A DNA stretch of 64,000 bases from Neoceratodus forsteri. Taxonomy: Eukaryota; Chordata; Ceratodontiformes; Ceratodontidae. The stretch covers positions 843,404,001 to 843,468,000 of the forward strand of contig CM028129.1 in NCBI GenBank assembly GCA_016271365.2, read 5' to 3'. The position numbers and the translations under genes are program-made. The notes beneath the pieces are model-generated. The model saw only the letters and a program-made list of their open reading frames with translations, did not search any database and was not told the DNA's origin. This document shows, one piece after another, positions 1 through 11,400 of the stretch (within the stretch, counting starts at the first letter, position 1; each line of letters opens with the position of its first letter).

Positions 1-194
1 TGCTGCCTATATTGTCTCTCTGCCTTCACCAACACCCTAGCCTACCTAAAAATTAATCCCTTTGTGTCCCTAGCAACAGAGAACTATTTTTTCAGCAGAC
101 CTACACAATCAATTAAAAATATTAAAATGCAAATAAAATATTTTTTTCTTTATTATTTTTCAACATAAATAAGGGAAACCATTGTATAATCATA

Positions 195-337
195 ATATGC
201 CACTCCAGGGTGTGGGGTGAAGCCAGGATTTACCCACCACTGGTGTGGTTTACTCACTCAGCCTGCGGCCTTGTGACTGAACCACACCAGGTGTGGGTAA
301 ATCCTGCATTACTCCACACCCTGTAGTGGTATATTGC
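195..337. repeat. Palindromic (MITE-like) inverted repeat
   Basis: The two halves, about 195-262 and 270-337, are near reverse complements. Each contains a block like AGGGTGTGG, then GGATTTACCCAC, then GGTGTGGT. No coding capacity is visible. The core layout (GGATTTA, CCCACAC, GGTGTGG) resembles the palindrome at 23816-23968, so both may belong to one non-autonomous DNA-transposon family. That grouping is an inference. No clear target-site duplication was found. Confidence 0.6.
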
Positions 338-345
338 TTAAATGA

Positions 346-1254
346 CTCACACTCTTGAGTCTTGTATTGTCCATTCATTTTGTTCAGCAATGACATTTTT
401 CTCTTTTTTGATTTTTTTAAAACTGTGATTCAAGGCAGCTCATCAGTGCAGTGGTAGCACTACTGCTCATGATGCCGGCAATCCAAGTTCAGTAGTGAGC
501 TCGGGGCATCAGAGGCCAGCCAGGGGGAGGGAAGGGAATGCAGGGCCCCGTGCAGGCCCAGCTCCTAGTGGCAAGCAAGGGGAAAGGCACCTGAGATTGC
601 CTTAGAACAAGCAGGAGGGGTGGGCAGACACTGATGCATGGCATGCAGGTGTGTGAGCTACATGTCATGGCATCATTGCATGATTTGGCCCTCGGGGGAG
701 AAAAAAGGAAAAACTCTCAGCAGCAGGATGGTGTTTGGACCCTTGCAGGCCCCATACTCAACTTGCTGGGCTCGCTGGTCCAACTACTGGATCCAGTCAC
801 ACAGTGGCAGATTGGGGAACCCCCTGACCCCACCAGGGGGGCAAGCCCTGAGGGTACTGGCTAATAGTAAGTGTTGGTGGATATCGAAGTGATGGGGATG
901 GGGTGTCCAAGCAGATGTGGGCTGACCAGGACGTAGGAACATAAAAAAAAATATTGTGATTCATTTTATTATTGCAATTAGTCTAGGAGGTGGGTTATTC
1001 CTGGATTTACCCTATTCTTGAGGGAGATTAAGGCACTTGGCTTTACCTTGTGCCATGCTAAATAACATAGCAAAATCATAAAATGATCCACACCCTGTTT
1101 TACCTTACTTTTTAAAGGACACATAAATTGGTGTTTTTTAACAAGTAAAACTGGCAAACCCAAAAGTATAGCACCGTAGGTTAAAGGCTTGCCTACACAA
1201 TGATGAGCTCGGTTTGCCTTAGGAATGCCATTTAATCTGTTTTTGTCTGGTTCA
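346..1254. other. Unassigned intergenic stretch with a tRNA-like segment
   Basis: No gene is recognised here. Around 430-510 a segment reads like a degenerate tRNA-derived SINE head, with an A-box-like CAGTGCAGTGGTAGCAC followed about 40 bases later by a weak B-box-like CAAGTTCAGTAGTGAGC. The short open frames at 634-892 and 978-1304 match no family I recognise. The last part, from about 1190, leads into the foldback that follows and may contain more of its left arm. Confidence 0.35.
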
Positions 1255-1256
1255 AA

Positions 1257-1735
1257 AGTGTCCCATGAATGTAAACAAACCCCGGCTTTGTATTTTAACT
1301 CCATGTTCTAGTAGATGCCTAAAATGGCCGCAATGTCCTTATGTGATAATGTCAGTGGAGCAACAGCGCTCCACAGCAATAACACAGCCTACATAGAGAC
1401 CTTACAAATACAACTTGTAAATGAGGGCAGCTTCTATTACATTATTTTATTTTGAGCCATGGCTTCTATTCGAGGGCAGCTTTCTCCTCCAAATCCTTTA
1501 CTGTGCATGTGTGAGAACCTTTTCACATATGCACAGCAAAGGAGTTAGAGGAGAAATGCTTTGTTAATGTTAGTTCTACAATTTATTTGTAAGGTCCCTA
1601 TGCAGGCTGCATTATCATTCTGGAGTGGTGTTGCTGCATTGACGTCCTCAAGTAAGGACATTGCAGCCACTTTAAGCATCTAGTGGAGCATGGAGTTTAA
1701 AGACAAAGTCAGGGTTTGTTTAATCTGTGGGACAC
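1257..1735. repeat. Foldback element, ~480 bp, two inverted arms
   Basis: The left arm (about 1257-1400) and right arm (about 1590-1735) are imperfect reverse complements. For example, ACTCCATGTTCTAGTAGATG on the left pairs with the complement of CATCTAGTGGAGCATGGAGT on the right. The inner parts also pair: CCTTTACTGTGCATGTGTGA and its counterpart near 1525-1550. It encodes nothing. The right edge abuts the 5' edge of the CR1 copy that begins near 1740, so CR1 may have truncated or landed next to this element. Confidence 0.65.
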
Positions 1736-1739
1736 GTAG

Positions 1740-3765
1740 GTGACCTACTTTCACATTCAGAGCCCTAGGAACCAGTGGTGGCACAGAATAAAACTGGGGG
1801 TGGTAGGCAAGATGGAAAAAAAAAAGGAGGGAGGCCAGGGAGGAGTACTTGACAGAATCGAAGGAGGTGACAAGGGCAGTAAGGGGAGCCAAAGTATCTA
1901 CGGAACTCAGGATGGCACAAGGCATTAAGAAGGGGGAGAAGGACTTCTTTAGGTACATCAGGGAGAAAAGGAGCTGTAAGGACCACATAGTAAGGATTAG
2001 AAAGGAGGGGGGTTGGGTGGAAGCAGGGTGCGATAAGGCAGAAGCACTAAATGAGTACTTCTGCTCAGTATTTACTAAAGAGAAGGGGGGGGTGACACCC
2101 AAGGGGGGAGAAATGGCAGAAACAGGGGGAAGGGGGTGACAGATGGGGAAATCATGGAGGGCAGAGTTCTGGAGGCTTTTAAGGCACTGAGGGTGGACAA
2201 GGCGCCAGGCCCAGATGGCATCCACCCCAGGGTACTGAAGGAGCTGGCAGAGGTCCTTGCAGGACCTTTGGCAGACCTATTTAATGCCTCACTACATTCA
2301 GGGTGTGTACCTCAGGACTGGAGGATGGCTCATGTGGTGCCCCTCCACAGAGTGGCCAAGGATGAACGGGAAACTACAGACCGGTGAGCCTCACATCCAT
2401 CGTGGGTAAGCTAATGGAGACTATCCTGAAGGAGAGGCTGGTGGCCCTTCTAGAGGCCAAAGGACTACAGGACAGCAAACAGCATGGCTTCATACGGGGC
2501 AGATCCTGCCAAACCAATCTGGTGGAGTTCTATGACTGAGTAACTAGGCAACTGGACAGGGGCCATGCAGTGGATGTCCTGTATCTGGGCTTCAGTAAGG
2601 CATTCGACTCGGTGCCGCATGGAAGGCTGGGAAGTAAGTTAGTAGGCACAGGGGCGGGTGCAAAGCTGGTGCGATGGGTAGGAAACTGGCTTCAGGGAAG
2701 GCAGCAGAGGGTGGTGGTGGGTGGGGAGCTCTCACACCCAAGGGTAGTGAAAAGCAGTGTTCCACAGGGCTTGGTGTTGGGACCAGTGTTGTTTGGGATA
2801 TTCATTGCAGACATATCATGGGACATCAAGAGCAAGATCAGTCTGTTTGCTGATGATACCAAGGTAGGAGAGGTGGTAGATGACCTAGGGGGATGGCAGG
2901 GGTTGCAGGATGATCTGGCAAAGCTTGAAACCTGGTCAGACACCTGGCAACTGGGATTTAATGCCAAAAAGTGCAAGATGCTGCATTTTGGGATGAAGAA
3001 CCCAAGGAGGAGTTACCAGCTGGGGGGAGTGCAGTTAGACCAGACAGAGGAGGAGAAGGATCTGGGGGTGCTCATTACAGGGTCAATGAACAACTCGGCA
3101 CAATGTAGGAAGGCAGCTGCAAAGACCAACAAAATGCTGGGTTGTATTGCAAGGGGTATATCCTCGAAGAGGAAGGGGGTGATTCTGCCACTGTATAGGT
3201 CATTAGTTAGACCGCACCTGGAGTACTGCGTGCAGTACTGGCACCCGTATCTGAATAGGAACATTAAGTTACTGGAGGGGGTACAGCGCAGGGCGACAAA
3301 GATGATCAAGGGGCTGGGGGACTTATCATACGAGAGGAGGTTGAGGCAGTTGATCACGTACTCACTGGAGGAGAGGAGGGATGGGGGGACATGATTGAAA
3401 CCTTTAAGTACATGAAAGGAATAAACAAGACAGGTACAGAGAGGCTGTTCAAAGTATGGGAGGGGAGGGACACCAGGGGCCATGATATGAGACTGGAGGG
3501 AGGAAGGTTCAGGAGGGAGATGAGGAGACACTTTTTTACAGAGAGGGTGGTGGCTGGGTGGAATGCGTTACCTGCAGAAGTGGTATACAGTAGAACAGTG
3601 GACTGCTTCAAAAGGGGATGGGACAGGACAAGGGGGAGGGTTAATGAAGGGGAAGGGTGGAAGGAAGGGGCAGCTGCAGAATAAGGGGTGCTAGCTGCAC
3701 ATTCGAGCAGACTTGATAGACCTCTAGGCCTTTATCTGCTGGCAAATTTCTTATGTTCATATGAG
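1740..3765 (+). pseudogene. CR1-type LINE, broken reverse transcriptase ORF
   Basis: This is a non-LTR retrotransposon remnant carrying the linker and reverse transcriptase of CR1 ORF2. Visible blocks are KEDFFRYIREKR-like and EALNEYFCSVFT (about 1930-2080), RVDKAPGPDGIHPRVLKE (about 2190-2240), QHGFIRGRSCQTNLVEFYD (about 2480-2540), SKAFDSVPHGRL (2593-2628), VPQGLVLGPVLFGIF, FADDTK (about 2848-2865), and a thumb ending near 3684. The endonuclease is missing, so the copy is 5' truncated. Frameshifts near 2140 and 2380-2570 and a TGA at 2537 (W in relatives) kill it. The first catalytic Asp of motif A reads YLGFSKAF instead of the family YLDFSKAF. The 3' end (3700-3765) has the CR1-style untranslated tail ending in TTCTTATGTTCATATG. 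Confidence 0.9.
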
Positions 3766-4250
3766 ACCATATTGCCTCCAAGTTACTAATCATTAACAGC
3801 AGTATTATCATATTGCAAATTAGCTTAAAACCTTGTAGCTAAGATACCCTGAAAAGTGGAGGAGGAGAAGAACAAGAGATTTAAAAGATATCCTGGCTCG
3901 CTGTCCTTTGGTCTAACCACTAGACCAGATTGCCTCCAAGTTGCTAATCATTAACAGTGGCAGTGTAACTGTGCTATGTCACATTAAAGATTGTAATATA
4001 CTGTGGCTGGGAGTCAGCAGCACGGTATCATGCTGCAGTGCATGAGACTTGAGTGGGGGAGCAACATTGTATCCCTTTACTCCCTGAACAGACAACAGAT
4101 TGATTATACAGTTGATAAATAGGGCTCTGCTTTTGTCGCTGTAAATTTAGGCGAAGGTTATGTGACAGTATAAATGACAGAAGTTGTGGAAATCAAACTA
4201 AAAGTCAGGAAAAGCCATGGGTCCATTTTGTGTTAACCAAATTACCTATA
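3766..4250. other. Unassigned; short duplicated segment and antisense tRNA-like piece
   Basis: A block beginning GACCATATTGCCTCCAAG (about 3766-3825) recurs, diverged, at about 3924-3985. Just upstream of the second copy, 3890-3930 read on the minus strand looks like a tRNA-derived SINE head (TGGTCTAGTGGTTAGACC). This is probably two degraded copies of one SINE family in minus orientation. I see no gene in 3990-4250. Confidence 0.35.
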
Positions 4251-4253
4251 TTT

Positions 4254-4440
4254 TGGGAGGCATAATAGCATAGGAGTTAAGAGCACTGAGCTGTGAACCT
4301 GGAGAACTGGGTTTGAATACCACAGCCACCATCTGCATACTGTGTGATCATGAGCAAGTTAATGAACTTCCTGGTACTCCCAGCATGCATCTGGAAACAA
4401 GACTTGGCTAAATGCGTCTTTTCTGGCCAAAAATTGTAAT
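4254..4440 (+). repeat. tRNA-derived SINE with MIR/CORE-like body (copy 1)
   Basis: The head carries an A box (ATAGCATAGGAGTTAAGAGC) and a B box (GGGTTTGAATACC). A body segment TGTGTGATCATGAGCAAGTT follows. It matches the region of MIR/CORE-SINEs that reads TGTGTGACC..GGGCAAGTYACTTAAC. It aligns end to end with the better preserved copy at 54949-55158. As a SINE it would be transcribed by RNA polymerase III and moved by a LINE. The partner LINE cannot be read from this copy. Confidence 0.75.
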
Positions 4441-5005
4441 ATTAAAAAAAATATATATTTTGACATTTTTATGTAAGAACTTCAGCAAAGAGTTAAATGA
4501 TTTACAGACTAAGATTTCTGGGAAAGCTCAGTGGTGGCTAGCATTACACAGCCATATGGGAGATCAGAGTTTATGTTGGAGCCCTGTACTCGCATATTGG
4601 GGCCGACTGGGAATTGAGTGTTTCACAGACTTGAGTCAAACAAACATGGGACTGCCATGGCAAAAGCAAATATGTATGTTGTCATGGAAAATGCCACACA
4701 TAATAATGTTGCCATGGAAAATGACAAAAATCATAGAGTTTTTATAACTATGGGGAAAATTATGGTGTCCAAGACTTCCATGATTTCTAGGACAAATATA
4801 TTCTGCTTATCCTTTGTTCACATGGGGGAGGGGCTAGAATGTATTGCAACAGCTCTTATCAGTATACCTTGCAAGAAAGAGCAGGGGTCAATATCATGAC
4901 TAGAGAAACAGTGGGTGGGGACATAGGAATAAAATGATGTGAAATGAGGAGACATTTAAAGAAAAGCTTCAGTGTAAAATTTTAATACTAATTGCATTAT
5001 TCCAA
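4441..5005. other. No recognisable feature
   Basis: This is AT-rich sequence with only incidental open frames. A small internal repetition (TGCCATGGCAAAAGC / TTGCCATGGAAAATGAC) occurs near 4650-4730. Confidence 0.5.
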
Positions 5006-5830
5006 ATAACTAACCCACGTGCCAAGAAAAGGGTACCAAGTTTAAATCCCAGTCGGCTGCAGGCACGCTCAGCACTCCCTCGAGACCAAACCCACTCCAC
5101 AGTCAGCTTGTGCAGCGACATGAGGGTAGACCTGGAGTTTGACCATCTTTCTTCCCCCCCAGTGATCACCTCATATGCCGTGGGGAATGCCGTCAAGCCC
5201 CAGTGGGACTGGAGAACTACTCATCAGCCAAGTGGGTTGTTGGAAGGAGGAGCCTGTGAAAAGGGCATCAAAATTGAATCCCAGACTGCTACCTGCATGC
5301 TCAGTGCTCACTCTGGAGCCACCTTGCTCCACAGACAACCTGCATGGGGCCCTAAGGGGACACCTTGACTTTGAACTCTTCCCTCTTTCCAATAATCACC
5401 TTATCCACCACAGAAGCACCAACAACCCCATTGGAACAGCAGAACCGATCATCAGCCAGTCATGCTGTTGGAAGGAGGAGCCTGTGAAAAGGGCACCAGG
5501 TTTGAATTCAAGTCAGCTGCAAGCATGCTCAGCACTCATTCTGGACCCAGCCCACTCCACAGGCAGCCTGAAGTGGGTTGTAAGGGGAGACTGGGCTTTG
5601 AACATCCCCTCCCCCCAATGATGCCTTATCTGCCACGAGACCACCAACAAGTCCCACCAGAACTAGAGAAAAACCTCAGCCAATCGTGCTGTTGGAAGGA
5701 GGAGCCTCCTGCTCTCTTCATCAGTGCTCCCTTTCAAGCAGTCATCCACACAGCAGTCCAGAAAACAAAGGGTGCCTACTGTGGGCATCTTCTGTGGCTA
5801 TGGCCATCGGCCGGAGATGCTGTTTAAGTT
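5006..5830. repeat. Tandem repeat, ~225-230 bp unit, about 3.5 copies
   Basis: The marker GTTGGAAGGAGGAGCC recurs at about 5237, 5466 and 5691, a spacing of 229 then 225 bp. Around each marker the same order of blocks returns: AAAAGGGCACCAAGTTTAAAT-like, TCGGCTGCAGGCACGCTCAGC-like, CCACTCCACAGRCAGC, CTTTGAACATC, and CATCAGCCA. The first unit (5015-5237) lacks the leading part. Open frames of 75-148 codons run across units only because units of near-multiple-of-three length happen to lack stops. They resemble no protein family. It is best read as a local satellite or minisatellite. Confidence 0.8.
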
Positions 5831-6045
5831 CCCTCCTTTGAGTGCCTAACTATCTGACTGCCTTACTAGCTCAATTCTGTATACTGTATCTGCTCAAATC
5901 ATTATTACTGATTCCTTACAAGCAATCTGGTCAGATCTGTGAAGGTATTCTGCAAAAAGGACTACACCTGCTAAGGTGTGTCCAAATACTTTGGGCTGAA
6001 TGGACTGTTTCACTGTTTGTTGCTCTTTTCTGATGGTTGAATGCT

Positions 6046-7275
6046 ATTGTTTTATTTATTTATTTCTAGGAAGTATCTTTGAGCCAGAGGCTCTTTTACA
6101 GAGGTTCCACTTCGTAGTAATACATGGGTATAGCATCATTTACAGTGGTTACAAGTACATAAGCAGATACAAGGAGGTTCCATGCCTAGAAAGACATGAG
6201 TACATCAGGTTACAGATGTTATATAATAACAATAACAGGGATTACATAAGTAAAAATATACAGATACATAATTTAAAGCAAGCTAGGTTGACAGATTGTT
6301 AAGTGAACAGCTTGAGAATCTACAGGATATAGAGCTAATCAGGTAGGGAACAGAGGATGATATAGTCTGTAAAATAATTAACTAATACTAAACGCAAGGA
6401 GGCCAGAACTTGATGGGCAGCAGTTCTTTTGTCTTAAGTGCTAAAGAGTGTAGTCATAGAGGAGGGCTAGATTCATTGGGGGGGGGACGTGCTGAAGCTG
6501 GGACCTGGAGCCTACTAGGGGAGTGTTAGTTAGCAAGAAGAGAGGAGAGGCAAGGGTGCAGGTTAGAATGAGGGTAGCAGGAAAGAGGAGGGAAGAGTGT
6601 GGGGGAGTTCAGGTCTCACAGTCACAGTTCCTGTTTGTGGCGAGGGCCACTCAGAGTTTATCTTTGAAGGGGCCTATTTTGTCCTCTTTTGTGACGCCTA
6701 GGTCAAGCGCATTAAGCCAAAGTGGTGCTCGGTATTCGTAGGACAATTGGCCTTGTGTGTGGTTCTCCGGAAAGGGATGCAGAGGGCTGAGTTGTTTGTA
6801 CCCCTAGTGCATCTGATGGAATTAGGTCAGCTAAGGAGGCTTTGCAGGCCTGGGGTGGTAAGTCCTAGCATAGACTTCTTGGCAAGCATGCATACTTGAT
6901 ACTGGAGGCGACTGTCAAGGTTGAGCCTTTTTGTTTGAGTGTACAACTCGCAGGTGTGAGTGAGATGGGGTACACCTAGGACTAAATGACATGCTTTGTT
7001 TAGTGTTTTGATACGTGATGCTGTTCTTTTGCTTGCCAGATTTGTTGCAATCGTACTGCTCTGTTTGTTATCTGATGGATTTAGTGTACTAGCACCCCTT
7101 CTGTTATTGCCTAGGGTATACTGTTGTGTTATTGTGCATTCCTGGATATAACTGTAAATCCCAGTCTGGGTGCCTAGTTTTATTTGAATTCCTGGTCCTA
7201 TGTCTCCTGTACCATAGTCTACTCCCCACTCATTATACTCCAAGATCTGTGAGTCACCTTGCATCCTATTCACAC
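6046..7275 (-). pseudogene. 3' end of a CR1/L2-group LINE (minus strand)
   Basis: On the minus strand the C-terminal part of a LINE ORF2 is visible around 6827-7010. The segment NKACHLVLGVPHLTHTCELY corresponds to NKACQLILGAPRLTHTVPAI in the fuller LINE at 17812-21430. The element ends on the minus strand in an A-rich tail (AAATAAATAAA) near 6050. This is preceded by GAGCCTCTGGCTCAAAG, which is shared with that LINE's tail near 17850. It is 5' truncated and frameshifted. Confidence 0.7.
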
Positions 7276-7447
7276 CCTATTAAGAGGTACAAAGAAATGC
7301 AAAAGGAGGAAGACAATGAGATGCATCACATAAAACAGAGTAGGTAGTGAGGAGAACAAAGGTGCAGACAGAGGAAAGGATAGCCATAGTGGTAGCTAAA
7401 GGTACTAAGACTTTCTTCAGGTATAAATTGCCCACATTTGATTTTCT

Positions 7448-8130
7448 CATCCCTGTGTGGCTGTAGGGGCTGCAAGGAGATCCTCTGGCTTCAAGAAAGT
7501 GGGTCTGGGCAAACGGGAGCAGCAGACAGTGGAGTGAATCCTTCCCGGCTGTAAGGAAGAGGGCCGGGGCCAGCGGAAGCAGTGAGCAGTGAATCCATCC
7601 CAGCCTCAAGGGAGCGGGCCAGGGCTGCTGGAGAGTGCTCTGAGAAGAGGGGGAGCTTATCAGACAACGGTGTGGGAGTTTCAAGTTGAGGAGGCCTAGA
7701 CTGGCTGCACCCACTCCCAGAGGAGCTACAGTGACTTAGAGGATTTGAAATTTGCACCAATCAGCTGAGAGGTTAGCGCACCAATCGTGGCCAGAGGCGA
7801 GGAGTCTGAAAGCTGCTCAGGCTTTAAAAGGCAGCCTGGGGCAACAAAGATACACTAGCAGCAGCTGCAGGGGCCACAAGGAGATCCTCCCAGTCACAAG
7901 GAAGTGGGCCAGGGCAAATGGGAGCAGCGGACAGTGGAGTGGATCCTTCCCAGGTGCAAGGAAGTGGGCTGGGGTCAGCAGGAGCAGCAAGCAGCAGATT
8001 CATCCCAGCTGCAAAGGAGCTGGCCAGGGCCACGGAGAGCATGCTGAGGAGAGGCACAGCCTATTGGGCAACAGCACAGGAGTTTCAAGTTGAGAAGGCC
8101 AAGACTGGCCACACCTACTCCCATAGGAGC
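7448..8130. repeat. Two-copy direct duplication, ~405 bp period
   Basis: Landmarks repeat at a spacing of 400-410 bp. GCAAGGAGATCCTC near 7470 matches CACAAGGAGATCCTC near 7876. GTTTCAAGTTGAGGAGGCC near 7679 matches GTTTCAAGTTGAGAAGGCC near 8082. Within each copy there is a weaker ~75 bp sub-repeat built on AAGGAAGTGGGCCAGGGC. No protein family is recognised in either strand. Confidence 0.75.
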
Positions 8131-8239
8131 TGCAGTGACTTGGATTTGTGTCCCACCCACCCACTTTGACTTAGATGGTGGAGCTAACTAAGGGGGCTGT
8201 AGTCTGGACTCAAGGAGGAGGTGAACTCTGAGGGGGGTA

Positions 8240-8400
8240 CTTGATCTGGCACAGCCTGTGTTGGGAGGGTTATGTAGGGCTGGTATTCTTGTTCTGCTAT
8301 GGGTGTGTGAAAAATGTTGTGTTGGTACAGCCTGTGTTGGGGAGGGATATTTAGGGCCAGTGTCCTTGCTGTGCTGTGAGAGTGTGAAAAATCATTTAAG
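8240..8400. repeat. Two-copy tandem duplication, ~78 bp
   Basis: The segment beginning GGCACAGCCTGTGTTGG at about 8251 is repeated as GGTACAGCCTGTGTTGG at about 8326. Each copy is followed by a GAGGGWTATKTAGGGC block and by GTGTGAAAAAT. Confidence 0.75.
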
Positions 8401-9214
8401 CATACTTAGAAGGGCATTCATGGGTGGTATGGTGTGTTTTATTATTTATGTTTGAACATAATTGAAGGGGCATTATAAATTAAGGTAGCTGGCACAGCAG
8501 ACACTGGTGAGGGGGCCCAAAAGCACTCTGGCATGACTAGGACATTTAGGGAAAAGGATGGAGCAACCATCCTGGAGAGAAAAGCAACATGGGTTGGGGA
8601 CTGGTATGAGGCAAGGTCCACAGATCATGAGGGCCGGCATCTTTGGGAGGGTGGTGGGGTATGTAGGGTGTGGGTCAGCCATGGTACTGGCCCTGGCATG
8701 GAGAATGGGGGGTTGCATGGTGTGACAAAGGTTGGCACAACTCAAGGAGGAGGTCATGTGGTTAAAGAGGACATTGGATATGGCAGGGGGTATAAAGACT
8801 GGTGACCCTGCTGTGGGGTGTAGGCTGGGGGAGAGAAGGAGGGGGATGAGTGGTGATGTAATAGGGCAAGTGGGGTGCCAGTGGGAAGGGATCAGGAGGA
8901 GGTGAACAATGGCACATGGTAGGGGCTAAGAGGAGGGGGAATTGGGGGTCCACGACAGGGAGCCTGAAATTGCAAGAAGAAGGCAAGCACACTAAAGGTG
9001 GGATCACGGTATCAAGTAGGTACCTGCCGCTGGTGAAGACCATGGCAGGAGGAGGAGGAGACAAGGACTCTTAGGTAAGAAGGGGCAAGGGAGAGGAGGA
9101 GGTAGCAGGAAAGTGGGGGAATGTGAGGGGGGACAGGAGGATGACACGATGGGCCAGGGGAAGAAAGGAAGGAGAAGCTGAAGGACAGGAGGTCCAGGTT
9201 AGGGTAGTGGTTGG
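8401..9214. other. Purine-rich stretch without a recognised gene
   Basis: The plus strand is unusually G/A-rich (many GGAGG, GAAGG and GGGG runs), which creates open frames on both strands. None shows a known motif. It ends at the 58 bp repeat that hosts the hAT-like insertion. Confidence 0.4.
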
Positions 9215-9257
9215 CTCAGCAAGAAAGGTGAGTTCTCAGGGTGAAAAGGACCAGCAG

Positions 9258-11046
9258 TAGGGATGAGCAGACCCCAAAATGTCCTGACCGTTATTATCAG
9301 GACCAGGATCCATGTCAGAGTCCTGATTAGTTCTGATTGGTCCTGATTCAAATCAGAACCTTATTGGTAATATCCGACAACAATCATAACAGCATTAAAA
9401 AATAGAAAATAAAGTATTTTTTCTTATGCAACTGTGTCAGCCTGTTTCTGACTCCATTCAGTGTGCTCATCTGCTGGCTATATATTATCTGCTTCTGATC
9501 CTTACCCTCTGTGTGTCTGGGGCTTGGTATCACTCCCTCATTCTGCCACAGTAATTATTCATCTCTCCTCATCCCATCCTTTGATAACCTTCCCCCAATA
9601 TGCAGCACACCCCTGAATTCCTATCCTGTTTGCTAAAACCCACACTTCCCCAGCATGAATACCCCTGTCTCCTATATATGACACCAACCAACCTGCCTCA
9701 GTATGCAAACCCCTGCTGCTTCACCTGCTGCGACTGCACACCTCGCCCAATTAATGCCCCTACCCCTCCTCTCATCAGTTCATATACACCATGCCCCAGA
9801 ATTAATACTCTACCACCTTGCCCCAATATTAGTAGCACTGCCCTCTCTTCCTATTTGTGTTACCTACCCTGTGCCAGGCTCAATATCACTACCCTCATGT
9901 TCCATCTCCTGAAACCCATCTTATCCCAGAATGAGCACCCTATTCCCTCCTGCCATCTACTGATAGACAACCACCCTGCCCCAGAATAAAATGAATGCCC
10001 CATCTACTGATTCCCACCAACGCTGTCCCAGAAAAATATAAAGAATACTCCTCCCCTTCCCATCTGTGCCTGATACCCATCCAGTCCAGAAACACTTAAA
10101 TGAATACTCCCCATTGTACCCCACCCACCTGCTGATACCCCACTCAATAAATAAATAAAAGAATACCTCCCTCCATCTCCCAGTCTTAAAAATACTTAAA
10201 TGAATATCCCTTCCCATCTGCAGATACCCCAGTCCGTAGATAAATAAATGAATACCTCCTCTCCCTCCCATTCCCAGAAATAAATGAATATCCCCTCCCT
10301 CTCCTGATTCCCCCAGTCCATAAATAAGTAAATTAATATCCTCCTCTTCCTATCTGCTGATTTCCACCTTGCCAGGCACATGCACTCACAATATGAGACA
10401 GCCACAGAGATATTATTAGTTGTTGCGGGGGTTAACACACGGCAGATGATGAGACCCGACACTGCCACTATCGCCGCCGTTACCACCGCGCTGGACTGAG
10501 CACTCACAATAGCAGCCTGAACACCCCAGAACTCTTTCTCCCTCTCCCAGTATTTAGTGTTGTTTATTTATGTTTAGAATCCAAACCAGGCACTGTTCTT
10601 TCCTCCGTCTTTACCTTTGCTGCTGATTTCTTTTGAGCTCTGTGCTGAATACCCTACAGATGAGACGTCTTTCTTTAGGCACGCTGCTTCCTGCTTTTCC
10701 TCATCACTCAAGGAGGCTGATGACTGCTGCGCTTGCTCTCTTGACCTTGAAGCATACACACTTGAATATTTGCAAAATGGAGCATGTAGCCCTATGATGG
10801 GCACCAGACAATGTGGGAAGAGAAAATCTAAAATAAAATGTTATATTCACAGTATTTTTTGTCATTGTGATATCAAGCTGGATAGGGCATTGACATTTTA
10901 TTTCTTTTTGTTACAAAAAAAAAATATTAAGCTGTATGGGTGGACCTGGTACACTGCTGCCCAGTGTTCTTATTTACCCGAGTCTGACGGATGTTGTGAG
11001 TTCCAGCGGGGTTCTGATTCTTGATGGACTAGTCCACCCATCCCTA
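9258..11046. mobile_element. hAT-like DNA transposon, non-autonomous, with perfect 8 bp TSD
   Basis: The element starts TAGGGATGAGCAGAC and ends with the complement of TAGGGATGGGTGGAC, which are short hAT-style terminal inverted repeats. It is flanked by the identical octamer ACCAGCAG at 9250-9257 and 11047-11054. An 8 bp duplication is the hallmark of hAT transposases. At 1,789 bp it is too short to hold a full hAT transposase. I see no BED finger or hATC dimerisation motif, so it must have been moved in trans. The interior holds a degenerate minisatellite (9580-10360) and a G+C-rich patch (10430-10500). A minus-strand open frame at 10574-10804 has no recognisable homology. Confidence 0.85.
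9580..10360. repeat. Degenerate minisatellite inside the hAT-like element
   Basis: The pattern CCAG..ATAAATAAATGAATACCCCTCCCATCTGCTGAT recurs in diverged form roughly every 60 bp, most clearly from 9985 to 10340. The earlier part (9600-9980) has the same composition but is more decayed. The frames through it are pyrimidine-rich artefacts. Confidence 0.55.
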
Positions 11047-11400
11047 ACCAGCAGGCAGAAGAAGTGGGGAAGGCAAGAAAGGTGAGTTCTCAGGATAAAA
11101 GGGACCAGCAGGCAGAAGAAGTGGGGAAGGACATTACCCTGGATGAGGGGAAGGGGGTAGTACAGAAGGCACCGGTGGAACAAATGGAGGAGCAGGGTGA
11201 CAAAGGAGTAAATGGGAACAGCAGGAAGGAGCTAGAAGAGGATGCTAGGATCTCCAGGCCACGGAGAGGATCGCAGGCAGGGACCAGGCATAAGTTGAGG
11301 AGTAGGGTGGGAGAGCGGGAGGAAGGGGCAAGAAAATGTGAAAAGAGGAAGTGACAATTGATGTGGCCACAGAACGATGAGGAAAAATCATCCAAAACAG
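11047..11400. other. Host locus of the hAT insertion, with 58 bp tandem duplication
   Basis: The segment ACCAGCAGGCAGAAGAAGTGGGGAAGG occurs at 11047 and again at 11104. The block GGTGAGTTCTCAGG next to it also occurs left of the transposon at 9227. An open frame continues on the plus strand to 11354 with charged, low-complexity content (Glu/Arg/Lys-rich). It might be a LINE ORF1 relic, but I cannot show that. Confidence 0.45.

Noticed and set aside
7752..8093. A plus-strand open frame of 113 codons in the 405 bp duplication
   Set aside because: It runs through repeat units, has compositional bias, is matched by open frames on the opposite strand, and shows no motif.
10617..11024. A 135-codon frame within the hAT-like element as a transposase piece
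   Set aside because: No BED-finger or hATC motif is visible in it or in the antisense frame, and it ends close to the terminal repeat.
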